DNA of 28,500 nt from Prorocentrum cordatum (taxonomy: Eukaryota; Sar; Dinophyceae; Prorocentrales; Prorocentraceae): contig CAUYUJ010016155.1 of assembly GCA_963575745.1 (NCBI GenBank), forward strand, positions 10,001-38,500. Reading direction: 5' to 3'. Under the pieces are notes generated by a model, which was not told the origin of the DNA, ran no database searches, and saw only the letters and a program-made list of their open reading frames with translations. Position 1 is the first letter of the stretch. Each line of letters opens with the position of its first letter. This document shows, one piece after another, positions 8,925 to 17,934 of this stretch. A program made the translations under genes and the position numbers.

Positions 8925-9120
8925 CGCTGATCACGAGCGGCGAACTTATCCATGGCCACGCCCTCGCGGTCTGGATTCGGGGGCGCGATCCCGCGGGTAG
9001 ATCTACGATCCGCGCGTGGCATCCGCAAGACAGCGCCCAGTATCCGCAAGGTCGCGGTCTTGGGGTCCTGGCCCGCGAGGCCGCGGATACGGATATGATA
9101 CTTTTCGCCCGCGCAGCTGA
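8925..9120 (+). mobile_element. MITE-C copy 1 (dispersed TIR element)
   Basis: Core 8947-9095 begins TATCCATGGCCACGCCCTCG and ends with the inverse CGCGAGGCCGCGGATACGG then ATA. Weaker inverted similarity extends outward (GAGCGGCGAAC on the left, TTCGCCCGCGC on the right). It is clearly related to 16200-16364: shared GAGCGGCGAAC, TATCCATG, ACGCCCTCGCGGTCTGG, GGCCCGCGAGGC and GGATA blocks in the same order. No certain target duplication. Non-coding. Confidence 0.7.
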
Positions 9121-9124
9121 GAGG

Positions 9125-10371
9125 CCCGACGCAGAGAGCCGTACTCGGAGATGACTCTCATGATGAAGCCGGGCAGGGACGCGTTGGGGGCGACCTGCGG
9201 GGCTGAGGCCCTGGCCCGCGGCCGCGGCCCCGCACGGGCCCCATCGGGCGAGGGGTCCACAGAGCAGCCCGCGCGCCCCACCAGCCTCGCACGGTGCGAA
9301 AATCACGGCGGAAGGGTCCTTGGCCGCTTTCGGCCAACAGGGGCCCTCGCTGGGCCCTGGGACCGTCAAGGAACGACGCGGGACGAGAGACTGGCCCACG
9401 GGAAGTGGTGCGCATGGACCCTCGGGGCCCGCGATGGGGAACACATCGCGACGTCCGATGCCTGGGCATGCCGCGCGCCCTTTTGTCGCCTGTCCCGTCC
9501 GCCCTCCGAAGTCTGCTGGCTGGCCTGGCCGCCTTATTGGTGGGGCCGGTGCGGCAGGGCTTGAGGCCACCGAAGCCCCTGACAGCATCGGAGTCGGACG
9601 ATTGGCATCCGGGGGCTGCCTAGCTCCCTTCCGCACGCGGCAGCTGTTCTCCTTGGCGTCTCGAAGCAGGTTGCAAGCGCCGCCACGTAGAGTTAAACCA
9701 GAATCGCTGGACTGGTGATGAAGCTCTGTCGTTGCCATCCCCGAAGCATGATTGACGCTATCAGCAAATCACTTCGCAATCGCACTCGCGAAGCGAGAAG
9801 ATCTCCACGAATTGCGAAGACAACTTGGGCAGCCACTTCTGCGAAACAGGTGGTTCTGATAGTCGGTGCCCACCCGAATCATGCCAGAAACCATCCGCGA
9901 CATCATAGAAGGAGAAGATACGCATGCGCTGCCCCTCCCGAAAACACTGAGAAATCGGCAGCGGAATGGGTCGGTGAGAGTTATTTATACAAGCCTTTGA
10001 ACATGTCACAATATCTATTCACATCACAGGTCGAATAGATCCTGAAAGTTCCTGCCGCTTGGATTCCAACGTGGGTATGATACTATAGAGAAGGTCGTGA
10101 AACAAGCGTTGCAACACATACTATGCGTATCTGTGCATCTGCAGCCTGGCAAATCGGGGCGGCATCATCGCGACGCCAACGGCCGTCGCGGACTCGAGCC
10201 TTTGGCCTGGAAGCACGAAGCGCACGATTACCCAACTCATGAAGTTCTGCAGTCAGTCACTGTGTTCTGGGGGGGTGCACGGACACGCAGAACACTCTGC
10301 AGCTAATCGTTAGCCGGCGCCCACCTCAAACTCATGCCCCATCCCCCGCCTCTTCCAAATATCCCTTCGCT
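9125..10371. other. Unique DNA without a recognised gene
   Basis: GC-rich to about 9680, then more balanced composition. Frames are open on both strands in the first part. The 9715-10060 part contains short near-palindromes around CTTCGCAATCG/CGAAGCGAG/AATTGCGAAG. No domain, RNA gene or array is seen. Confidence 0.4.
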
Positions 10372-10769
10372 TTGGCCCCACCCTCCTCATGCCCCTCCGA
10401 TCGCCCCGGTCCTCATCATGCCCCTCATCCACACTGTCACACCCTCATGTGCCAATGTATGTCGTTCTTCGTCGTCCTCCTTCGCCGGATTAGTTCCCCC
10501 ATCGTCCACATGCCTGCCCTCCTCCCATCCTCTACGCCCTCGTGCACATCATGCCCCCAACTTCTGCCCCCCCCCCGCCTCCCTCGTCCTCGTGATGCTG
10601 ACACCGATGATGCAGCTCCTGCTGGGCTCATGTCCTCCGCTCTCGTCCAGTCCCGTTCATCCTTGGCCCTTTGGCCACCCCTCCTATCGAACCCCTTCCT
10701 TCCCACAGCCGCAGCCCACCATCCCCACCCACCCCCCGCGCCTTTGCGTGCCCAGACCACGGCCCCCTC

Positions 10770-10940
10770 TTGGACCAGCCCGGAGATCCGCGGAAACTCC
10801 CGCCCAGTGACCAAACCAGCGAACGGAGCGCAACATATGCACAGTTGGAGACACGAGCTGTGTATTTCGACCGCGCAAGACGCCCCCCCTGGACCAGCCG
10901 GAAGAGGAACGCGAAAGTTCCCGCCCAGTCAACACCACCC
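10770..10940 (+). repeat. Diverged ~117-bp direct duplication
   Basis: A block reading TTGGACCAGCCCGGAGATCC then CGGAAACTCCCGCCCAGTGA (10773-10812) recurs, diverged, at 10888-10930 (CTGGACCAGCCGGAAGAG, then AAAGTTCCCGCCCAGTCAAC). A small hairpin, GCACAGTTGGAGACACGAGC then TGTGT (about 10851-10865), lies between and has a relative at about 11561. Confidence 0.6.
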
Positions 10941-11036
10941 GCGAGGGGCACATTCCGAACACACAGATGGGGCACCCGCCCCTTGCTTAGATGCCCTGGA
11001 CCGAATAAAACTTGGATGGGAGCTTTCAGTTTTAAC

Positions 11037-11460
11037 ATGGGCCACACTTTGGCCCACACGGTCGTCACTCGCCAAGGAACTGATGACGACCGCAGTAGGA
11101 GTCGTGGGCGTGAAACGGTGCTGTATTGTTGTACGACGTGTGGCGCCTACACCACGCGTCGATGCTTTTTTCTGGGTAAAGGAGTGCCAGCAAAAACGAC
11201 TGGCTGGCGCCTCCATTGCTTTGAAGCTCATCCATGCAGGCCTGCACCCACACGCGCGCGAATCCAGTGCGCGAGTCTCGCAGACGTCGAGGCGAGGAGT
11301 TGGGTTCATGCAAAATGCGATCAGCCTCCCGCCACCGCCCGAAACAGGCCAGCGCACCCTGCAGCTGGATCGTCTCGTGCAGACGGCTGGAACGCAGTCT
11401 CTCCTAGAACGAATCCAAGAGAGAGAGGCTGCCGTTCGTGCGGCAGCTGCCCCCAGGTAG
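11037..11460 (+). pseudogene. Decayed retroelement-like coding tail with CxxCGAY motif
   Basis: Two plus-strand frames together resemble the C-terminal zinc-binding tail I associate with dinoflagellate LINE-type proteins. The first frame (from 11037, MGHTLAHTVV) contains YCCTTCGAYTTRR at 11124-11162 and then LGKGVPAKTTG. The second takes over at about 11185-11220 with ALKLIHAGLHPHARE and ends in LLERIQEREAAVRAAAAPR and a TAG at 11458. The usual order (Cys pair, GAY, a Lys/Gly/Pro loop, a GLHP block, a charged Ala-rich helix) is preserved, but the frame changes once and the Cys expected in the Lys/Gly/Pro loop is Val. No reverse transcriptase domain is seen upstream. Family assignment is from memory of the motif pattern. 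Confidence 0.4.
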
Positions 11461-11554
11461 CTGGTAACCCATAGGTCCCGCCCCTCGGGGGGGGAAACAT
11501 GTATACACACATCACACCACGATTTGTATAAACAGTGGGCCCAACACGCAAAAT

Positions 11555-11615
11555 ACACAGTTGAAGACACAAACTGTGTACACAGATCACACCTTGATCT
11601 GTGTATTTCGAAAAA
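11555..11615. repeat. Two adjacent perfect small hairpins
   Basis: ACACAGTT-GAAGACACA-AACTGTGT and, immediately after, ACACAGATCA-CACCT-TGATCTGTGT, followed by ATTTCG. A related single hairpin followed by ATTTCGA lies at about 10851-10872, so this is a dispersed motif, possibly the tips of a small foldback element. Confidence 0.7.
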
Positions 11616-12111
11616 GGTAAACGCTCGCCACCTCGAGGGTGCCCCGATTTTGCCAACCCAGAACCGAGGTCGACATGCACAGCTGGGGGGAATGCGAATG
11701 CACACTTCCCCGGCACAGGGCGCCCCCGAGTGAGCTGCAAATGCGCGCTTCCCTGGCCCAGGGCGGCCGCGGTGCAACGCGGCACCAAAGCGGCCCCCAA
11801 CGGCCCGAAGACGTCCCAAATGGCCTCGAAGGACCCCGAAAAATGCCGCACAGCCATCCGAAAACACGAGAGGTGTCACATGTCATGGACCTCTCAACAG
11901 TCAAAGCTCCACGCGTCGCCATACAGACCACTGCTCTCGCAAGGAAGCGGACATTGCCGCAGGCACCTATAATTTACAGGTTAGCGATGCGATTGTGTTC
12001 GGCGGCCGCGCCGCCCGCGTTTGGAGTGCACCCCGAACGCTCGCATTGGCAATCTCTTCTGTTTGGTTGCGCCGTCTGGCTGGGATTAGAGGGGAAAAAG
12101 AAGAAGAGAAA

Positions 12112-12112
<1 letters not shown>
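11616..12112. other. Unique DNA, no gene recognised
   Basis: Contains a diverged direct repeat of ATGC(A/G)(C/A)(A/G)CTTCCC(C/T)GG then CAGGGCG at about 11697 and 11742. No domain or RNA gene is recognised. Confidence 0.4.

Positions 12113-12150
<38 letters not shown>
12113..12150 (+). repeat. Poly(A) tract, 38 nt
   Basis: Uninterrupted A run preceded by an AAGAAGAGAAAC lead-in. No retrotransposon body is recognised upstream, so it is not called a retro-insertion tail. Confidence 0.95.
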
Positions 12151-12151
<1 letters not shown>

Positions 12152-12484
12152 GCTGACACGGGCACGCGGCACCAGGGACTTCACTTCTCGAACAAGGAGA
12201 GAGGACGAGGTAGGACGACGGACGGTGGAGCAGGGAGGCAAATAGGAACGAGGAATAATGAAGGACGTGGGAAAGGGCGCTCCCCCGCCCGAGCCGTGGG
12301 CGATTTCGACACCATCCAAGGGAGGGAAGGAAAGAAGGGGAACGGAGAAAGGGCGAGGACGACGACGGGAAGCAAACTGTCCCGGGTCCGCATATAGCCA
12401 TATGTCTGCGATTCGGGTGCGCGCGCCTTCTTCGAGGCACTTCAAGCCCGACCCATATTGAATTCACGAATTCCTCCAAACTCT

Positions 12485-13753
12485 TTAAACACTCTGTCCT
12501 CTGCCCCCTCTCCTATACACACGTCTCATAACAGATGGGCAGTGGATTCCAACCTGCCAGTTCTGGTGAGATCCCAGACGGGGGCATAGATCAGGAGGCC
12601 GAGAGAGGCCGTAAACCACAACGAAACCTTTCCGCGGGGCGCACTCCCGCCTGCGATCGCCCTGCGGGCTGCACTTGTTGAAACTTGCAACGCGAAACAT
12701 TGCAAAACAATGCAAAGCAATGCAGAGCAATGCAAAGCAACGCGAAGCAATGCGAAGCACTGAAGCAACGCCAAACACTGCAAGGGAAGGACAAACAGTG
12801 CAAGGCAGCGTCGACGGACTGCTGCGACAGGCGGCAACGGCGGCCACATAGCTGCCAGAGCGTCTGTCAGACCCAGACCACGGGCGGCGACGAGGCGACG
12901 ACGGGGCGGCGACGGCGGCCACATAGCCGAGTGACCGGCCGTCAAGCCCAGTTCCCGAGGGAATAAATACGTAGCGCCCCGCAATTGCGGATAAGAGTGA
13001 GGAGGAACCGGAAGGAGAGAGTGGAAATGAACATGGGGGAGTGGCGGAATCGACTTCGGCGACTTTTTCAAGGCAAGGGCTGGGCTGCAGCGGCCAGTTC
13101 GGGCAACGGCCCAACGAGGGGAACGCGCCGGCGCGCCTCTCCACGCACGGCAGTCCCGCCAAGTGCTTGGTCTCGAACTCGACGATGCACTCCCGGACCG
13201 CCGAAGTGCGCGCTTGCGCGCGGTCGTCTGGAACAACAGCACGCAGTCGCCAAGCCCGGGCTTTGGTTTTAAAGTCGCACGCCACCGGAACGCCAGCGTT
13301 CACCCGCGCAGAGCGCACCGGGCAAGAAATGCAACTGGTCGGCGCGACGTCGGCAGCCACGCGCACAGCAGCCGTGCAGTTTGGGCACTCGTGCCAAACA
13401 CCAGGCCGTGCCAAGAGAGCCTCAGAGCATGAACGAAACAGGTCCTCAAGGAAACGGGTCCTGCACCCCAAAATCTCCCAAGGTCGTTTTTTGAAACCCC
13501 GAGGGCGCGCGGGGAAGCCCTGGAGGGCGAAAGCGGCGATAGAAATGGGAGACATTGTTCCTTGAGGCCCCCGTTCCGTCATGATGAACCTCGCGACGCG
13601 CAGCGGTGGCAGCTCGCAAGCCAGACCGGGAGCCACTGGGCGCGCGCGGGACGCCATGGCGCACGTGGCGCTGGCCTGTGGGTTTCGCGCGCGCCTTCGG
13701 TGCCATGCTCGGGCCGAAACGGACACGGAAGAAAGGCGGAAGGCGACCTCCAC
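12485..13753 (-). CDS. Hypothetical protein, 422-codon open frame (uncertain)
   Basis: This is one of the longest uninterrupted frames not made mainly of microsatellite. Residues roughly 55-240 look most like genuine protein: they include WHECPNC and, 15 residues later, CISC, a possible C-x2-C pair of a zinc-ribbon type fold, followed by RLRAVVPDDRAQARTSAVRE and IVEFETKHLAGLPCVE. The C-terminal third runs through local duplications (YVAAVAA twice) and the 10-bp array at 12690-12785 (Cys/Phe/Leu-rich), so the true end, if this is a gene, is probably earlier. No family is recognised. Introns are possible. GC-rich DNA produces long open frames by chance, which limits confidence. Confidence 0.33.
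   Translation of the reverse strand: MEVAFRLSSVSVSARAWHRRRARNPQASATCAMASRARPVAPGLACELPPLRVARFIMTERGPQGTMSPISIAAFALQGFPARPRGFKKRPWEILGCRTRFLEDLFRSCSEALLARPGVWHECPNCTAAVRVAADVAPTSCISCPVRSARVNAGVPVACDFKTKARAWRLRAVVPDDRAQARTSAVRECIVEFETKHLAGLPCVERRAGAFPSLGRCPNWPLQPSPCLEKVAEVDSATPPCSFPLSPSGSSSLLSAIAGRYVFIPSGTGLDGRSLGYVAAVAAPSSPRRRPWSGSDRRSGSYVAAVAACRSSPSTLPCTVCPSLAVFGVASVLRIASRCFALLCIALHCFAMFRVASFNKCSPQGDRRRECAPRKGFVVVYGLSRPPDLCPRLGSHQNWQVGIHCPSVMRRVYRRGGRGQSV
12690..12785 (+). repeat. 10-bp minisatellite (AATGCAAAGC)
   Basis: About eight to nine imperfect copies of AATGCAAAGC or ACGCGAAGC, degrading into ACTGAAGCAACGCC at the right edge. Confidence 0.85.
12826..12930 (+). repeat. ~75-bp direct duplication
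   Basis: GGCGGC(A/G)ACGGCGGCCACATAGC occurs at about 12831 and 12906, with related C/G/A-rich sequence between. It causes the duplicated YVAAVAA peptide in the minus-strand frame. Confidence 0.7.
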
Positions 13754-13758
13754 GCGCG

Positions 13759-13931
13759 CTCCCCCGGCGCGCCCTCCCGACGCGCCCTCCCGGCGCGCCC
13801 TCCCCGCGCGCCCTCCCCGCGCGCCCTCCCCGCGCGCCCTCCCCGCGCGCCCTCCCCGCGCGCCCTCCCGGCGCGCCCTCCCCGCGCGCCCTCCCAGCGC
13901 GCCCTCCCCGCGCGCCCTCCCCGCGCGCCGC
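13759..13931 (+). repeat. 13-bp minisatellite (CTCCCCGCGCGCC)
   Basis: About 13 copies of a CTCCCCGCGCGCC unit, with ACGCGC, GGCGCG and AGCGCG variants. Since 13 is not a multiple of three, all three frames yield the same Pro/Arg/Ala repeat, which explains the open frames here. Confidence 0.95.
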
Positions 13932-14640
13932 CTCCTCTTTCGGCCACGCGCGCACAGGGACAGAGACTGACCGTTCGGCCCTCGTCACTCTGATCACTCT
14001 GATTTTGAAGGAACAAACGCGTGCGCTTGCGAATTCTCCTGGGGACCATCCGTTCATCAAGTTCGACCAAAAGGGCCTCTCGCGCCGCATGTCGAAATCA
14101 TTCGAACGCCCTTGCGCGCGGTGCTGGGGGGGCTACGATCCCTCTCGAAAAAAACATGCCGGCCACTCTCGCGCATCAGAAGCGCGCGTATGCCGAACTC
14201 CTTCCAAAACTTTCATCACCGACGCGAGAACACCATCATCGTCATCGGCGTGATCAGCATCGGCACCGTCATTGGCCTTGCCGCTGTCATCGCTATCATC
14301 GCCACCATCAGTGCTACCATCATCACCGTGCCTGCCGTTGTCGACGTTGCCATGATACCGCACCCGCCCAAGTCACCCGCTCGCACTGAAGTGCCCGCGC
14401 GTCAGCGCGACCTGCAAGACGCGCAGGGAAGTGCCCAGCGGTCAGCGCCACCGGGGTCGCGCCAAACTAGCTGGCCGTTGTACGCGCGAACGTGCGTGGG
14501 CTAGCACGGCCGCAGCGACGCACCAGCCAGCGCCCAGCAGCCATCACAATCGCCGCCGCACGGGTTTTGAAAACCAAGCTGCGGGTGGTGGGTGGCATGG
14601 CATGGTTGCGCGGGCATGGGAGGTGGTCACACGTGAGGCA
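13932..14640. other. Unique DNA with an ATC/GTC-rich patch
   Basis: No recognised gene. At 14230-14350 the plus strand is enriched in irregular ATC, GTC and ACC triplets (an impure relative of the ATC microsatellite at the right end of the window). The rest is GC-rich unique sequence. Confidence 0.4.
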
Positions 14641-14644
14641 ATCA

Positions 14645-14805
14645 AAGTCAATTGCACAACATAGTTTACACCACATTGACGGAAACACACCGGTTGTACC
14701 ACATAGGCTGCTCCACATTACACCTCGTAAACCACACCACATAGATTGCACAACATAGATTGCACAGCAAATATTGCTCCACATAGATTGCACCACATTG
14801 ATCGC
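14645..14805 (+). repeat. Degenerate CCACATAGATTGCA repeat
   Basis: Seven or more imperfect copies of a (C/A)CACATAGATTGCA-type 14-19-bp unit. The last four, at 14740-14800, are the clearest. Confidence 0.75.
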
Positions 14806-15060
14806 TTCATACATACAGATATATAGATAAGTATTGCTATGAACGCACTGGTTGGGGCCAACGCTGGCTCACATGATTCTCAATACTGTATTCCTTGAAA
14901 TAAGAGTACGAGTGTTCTTCATACATCATTACTCTTCTTATTAACAATATGTTTAGTATTACGATGATGTAGTAATCTCAATCTTGTTTGTATTATTGGT
15001 ATTATCATTGGTATTATGATAATTATTATTATTCTTATTACTACTATTATTATCATTCAT
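14806..15060. other. AT-rich segment
   Basis: An abrupt AT-rich island ending in irregular ATT/ATTATT triplets at 15005-15060, in contrast to the GC-rich surroundings. It lies directly downstream, on the minus strand, of the candidate exon at 15077-15240. No gene seen. Confidence 0.6.
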
Positions 15061-15240
15061 AGTCTGCTCCTTCTGCCTGTTCGAGGGTTGGCCAGCCCGC
15101 GACCGTCGCGTCCAGAGCCTTGGCCATCTCGTGCAGGCTCAGCGCCCCCCAGGGCGCACCCAGCAGCTCGAAGAGCCGCCGCGCGGCGGGCGGCGACAGG
15201 CCGAGGAGGGTGCACAGCTCGAACCTGCGCGGGCCCCATC
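15053..15240 (-). CDS. Candidate terminal exon, degenerate EF-hand-like segment
   Basis: On the minus strand the translation reads FELCTLLGLSPPAARRLFEL, then LGAPWGALSLHEMAKALDAT and VAGWPTLEQAEGADYE, then TGA at 15053-15055. The spacing of LF-x2-L, a short loop with G-A-L-S-L and HEM is reminiscent of an EF-hand in calcium-binding proteins of protists, but the loop lacks the acidic calcium ligands. Possible acceptors are AG at 15241-15242 or 15225-15226. A possible GC donor follows CTCGAACAG at 15077, which would make the apparent stop intronic. The sequence upstream in the same frame is a purine-rich low-complexity tract typical of intron, not protein. Confidence 0.42.
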
Positions 15241-15242
15241 CT

Positions 15243-15400
15243 GTCCTCTCCTCGCGCTCTCCTCGTCTCCTCCCTCCTCGCGCCTCTCCTCCCCTATCTC
15301 CCCTCCGCGCCTCCCCGCGCCTCTCCCACGCCCCGCCTCTCCTCGCCTCCTCTCTCCGCTCCTCGCGCTCGCCCTCTCTCCTCCCTCCTCGCCCTTCCGC
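15243..15400 (+). repeat. Pyrimidine-rich CTCCTCGCGC low-complexity tract
   Basis: Irregular CTC/CGCGCC-rich tract. Read on the minus strand it is purine-rich and directly precedes the candidate exon, so it may be part of an intron. Confidence 0.7.
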
Positions 15401-15864
15401 GCTGACCCTCGAGGGCGTCAGGGCCTGGCGCTCCCCCTGCCGCCCATCTGGCGGCGCGCCACGCCCTTCTGAGCGGCACACAGAAGCGGGCCTCACGCGA
15501 GGCGACACAGCGATCTCACGCCGCGGCTTGCGCGGGCCGCCGGCGTGGCACGCCGCGCGGAGAAGAGGGCGCTCACACGCGACCTTGCGCGGGCAGCTGA
15601 CGCTCAGGCGTCGGCGAAGACGAGGACGGGTCCTGAAGGATGTGCGTCGCTTTCGGGCGACTCCAGACGCTTTTCGGCGGTGAGATTCCAGCCTCGGGGT
15701 GCGTTCCAGCAGCTGCACCTCGCCGAAGGCCGTGGGCATCCCAGGGGTGCCTGGAGCGTCCCGAACGGCTCCTGGAAGCCCGACTCATGGTCCGACAAGC
15801 CCGGCCTGGCCTCGCCGTGACTGAAGGGGAACTGGGACACACAAATAAACACACACAAATAAAA
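15401..15864. other. Unique DNA, possible further exon material
   Basis: Minus-strand frames between 15600 and 15830 include hydrophilic segments such as GLSDHESGFQEPFGTLQ, which may be coding, but I cannot place exon limits or a family. Confidence 0.25.
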
Positions 15865-15945
15865 ATATCCCCCATATTTTCCCATATTTTCTGGGTTTCT
15901 GTCTTCCCCCCCACTTCCCATATTTTCCCATATTTTCTGGGAATC
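15865..15945 (+). repeat. Two copies of a CCCATATTTTCCCATATTTT block
   Basis: The block, each time followed by CTGGG, occurs at about 15871 and 15918, 47 bp apart. Each block is itself a tandem duplication of CCCATATTTT. Confidence 0.85.
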
Positions 15946-16199
15946 GCCGATTAATTGTGTCTGTGTGTTTCTTTCCCTCCTGAGTGACAGTGACAAAATA
16001 GCACGACGGAAGGCTTCTGTTGCTCCTCGGCCCCTGGGGGCCCTCGCCGGGCCCCGGGTCCGTGGAGGAAAGGCGGCCCAGGAGGACAAGCGGGTCCTGG
16101 GGAAGAGCTCACGAACACCTCGGCGGGGATCCCGCACTGTGAAGTGAACACAGCGCCGGAGGTCTGGGAGCGAGGGGTGGGAGCCTTCTGAGAAGCAGG

Positions 16200-16364
16200 A
16201 GCGGCGAACGTATCCATGTCGACGCCCTCGCGGTCTGGGCTCTGGGCCGCGATGCCGTGGACACGCGGTCGCATGGATACGCTCCGTGCGGGGTATCCTC
16301 GCAAAAAGCGCCCCGTATCCATGGGGTCGCGGCTCAGGGGCCTGGCCCGCGAGGCTGTGGATAT
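16200..16364 (+). mobile_element. MITE-C copy 2
   Basis: Core 16211-16363 begins TATCCATGTCGACGCCCTCG and ends GGCCCGCGAGGCTGTGGATA. It shares termini, the left-hand GAGCGGCGAAC and internal blocks with 8925-9120, at similar length (153 and 149 bp cores). Internally, GGATAC and GTATCC motifs repeat in both directions. No certain target duplication. Non-coding. Confidence 0.7.
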
Positions 16365-16429
16365 AGCGCGGGTTCAAAAAACTCTAAGCCAAAAAACCTT
16401 GCCATCGCTTGCAACACCCACTTTTACTT

Positions 16430-16495
16430 CTGCCGGCTTCCGCTGGCATTCCGCCGGCTTCCGCTAGCATTCCGCCGGCCTGCGCTGGCGGAGGT
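16430..16495 (+). repeat. 21-bp minisatellite
   Basis: About two and a half copies of a GCCGGCTTCCGCTGGCATTC-type unit, ending in a diverged GCCGGCCTGCGCTGGCGG. Confidence 0.85.
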
Positions 16496-16602
16496 GGCCT
16501 CGTTTTACTTCTGCCACCTTCCACCGCCCTTCCGCGAAGGAAGAGATATCAACTCCTTCGATCCTCAAAGGCGACGCCATTCTTGGAACGCCTCAAAGAT
16601 GA

Positions 16603-16817
16603 GGGGCAACGATGGGGGGGGGACTGGCATAGGGGGGGGGGGGGGGGGGGAAACATCGACCTGGAATGGGCAATATCGCCCATGGATCAGCGACAGGCCA
16701 TCGCCAGCAAATCCACACGTTCCTGGGCGAGGGTGGCCTATCGAACCCCTACCAGCGATGAATGGGCCATTGGGGGTCGATGCAAACCCTATGCCTATCC
16801 CCCCCCATCGTTGCCCC
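16603..16817. mobile_element. 215-bp TIR element with a poly(G) tract
   Basis: Ends are GGGGCAACGATGGGGGGG and its exact inverse. The inverted similarity continues as (A/C)T(A/G)GGCATAGG and, more loosely, through ATCGACC and AATGGGC(A/C) motifs, giving arms of 30-80 bp. TGA is present directly at both flanks (16600-16602 and 16818-16820), a possible 3-bp target duplication as in PIF/Harbinger elements, though 3 bp is weak evidence. A run of about 18 G sits at 16633-16650. Non-coding. Confidence 0.7.
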
Positions 16818-16820
16818 TGA

Positions 16821-17140
16821 ACAATCGTGATTTCCTCTACCGTCCTTCGACTCGCGCTGGAGCGGCCACGACCCGATCCAAATTCCCCCGTAGATCTTTG
16901 GAGGTGCCTAGACGTGCCTCGATTCACCTGCGTTTACCTCGATTTCTCTGACTTGATCACCGCAAGTCGATTGGCGAAAAGTCGTCAAGGCCTTAGGGAT
17001 CCTCTTGCGAGGAAGCGCCAGGGTGGCAAGGCAGGGGGTCCCCCGCCGGCGGCGCGAGCGCGCACCAGAGCATCCCCCACCCCGCGGCACACTGCGGAGG
17101 AGATGGGATGCGTGCGCACGTTTTCCGACAGGTCTCCTGC
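16821..17140. other. Unique DNA, no gene recognised
   Basis: Short open frames on both strands; none recognised. Confidence 0.4.
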
Positions 17141-17252
17141 CTCCTCACCCCCCTCCCCGTCCCCCCTCCTGCCCCTCCTCCTCCCCCTCCGCCTCCTCTT
17201 CCTCCTCCTCCTCCTGAAGGAGACCCTCCTCCTCCTGTTCCTCCTCCTCCCC
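17141..17252 (+). repeat. C/T-rich (CTC)n-like tract
   Basis: Irregular CCTCCTC/CCCCTCC tract. It is followed by an AT-rich island (17253-17525) with repeated TAGTAT(T/G) motifs and no gene. Confidence 0.85.
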
Positions 17253-17526
17253 ACAATATTATTCGTACGAGTATGATTACTAGTCTTCGAGTTCAAAATA
17301 TCAGTTGTATTCGTCTGAATATTCTTCTTCAACTTAGTATTATCTGTACTATTTAGTAGTATTAGTATGTTTCTTCTTCTGACTCATACGAACCGTCTTT
17401 TTAATCGTAGTATTCCTCTACTCCTTAACTATACTAGTATGATTAGCAGCATTAATATTAAGATTCTGGTTATTAGCATTGGTACTATTATCCGTATTCG
17501 TCTCCTTATGCTTAGTCATATTACTA
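17253..17526. other. AT-rich island between CTC tracts
   Basis: Rich in ATTAGTATTA-like triplets (TAT, TTA, AGT), possibly a decayed trinucleotide array. No gene seen. Confidence 0.5.
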
Positions 17527-17815
17527 TGATTCCTCCTCCTTCTCATCCTCCTCGTCCTCCTCGTCCTCCTCGTCCTCCTCGTCCTCCTCGTCCTCCTCCT
17601 CCTGCTCCTCCTCCTCCTCCTCCTCCTCCTCCTCCGCCTCCTCTTTCTCATCTTGCTCCTCTTGCTACTCTTTCTCCTCCTACTCCTCCTCCTCCTGCTC
17701 CTCCTCCTCCTCCTCCCCCTCCTCCTCCTCCTCATCCTCCTCCGCCTCCGCCTCCGCCTCCTCCTCCTCCTCCTCCTCCGCCTCCGCCGCCGCCTCCTCC
17801 TCCTCCTCCTCCTAG
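17527..17815 (+). repeat. Long (CTC)n microsatellite
   Basis: About 285 nt of CTC/CTCGTC/CTCCGC trinucleotide with interruptions at 17641-17690. On the minus strand it is (GAG)n. All frames are open. Confidence 0.95.
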
Positions 17816-17934
17816 CCCTTCCTGGCTCGGGGGAGCCATTTGCGGGCGCGCGTGGGGGGGGTGGAGGGGGCGCGCAGCCCGCAGGAGCCATGGAGAAGAT
17901 CAAATGAAGGAGAAGCTCAGGAGGCCTTGAGCAC

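Noticed and set aside
8380-9738. 452-codon minus-strand open frame
   Set aside because: It crosses a CA repeat, three palindrome arms and MITE-C. The translation is low-complexity and shows no domain; explained by GC-rich composition.
10372-11036. N-terminal part of a 362-codon plus-strand frame
   Set aside because: Pro/Ser/His-rich and composition-driven. Only the tail after 11037 has recognisable features.
12113-12150. Poly(A) as a retrogene or SINE tail
   Set aside because: No recognisable body or target duplication around it.
13759-13931. Pro/Arg/Ala-rich repeat protein
   Set aside because: 13-bp minisatellite gives the same peptide in all frames of both strands.
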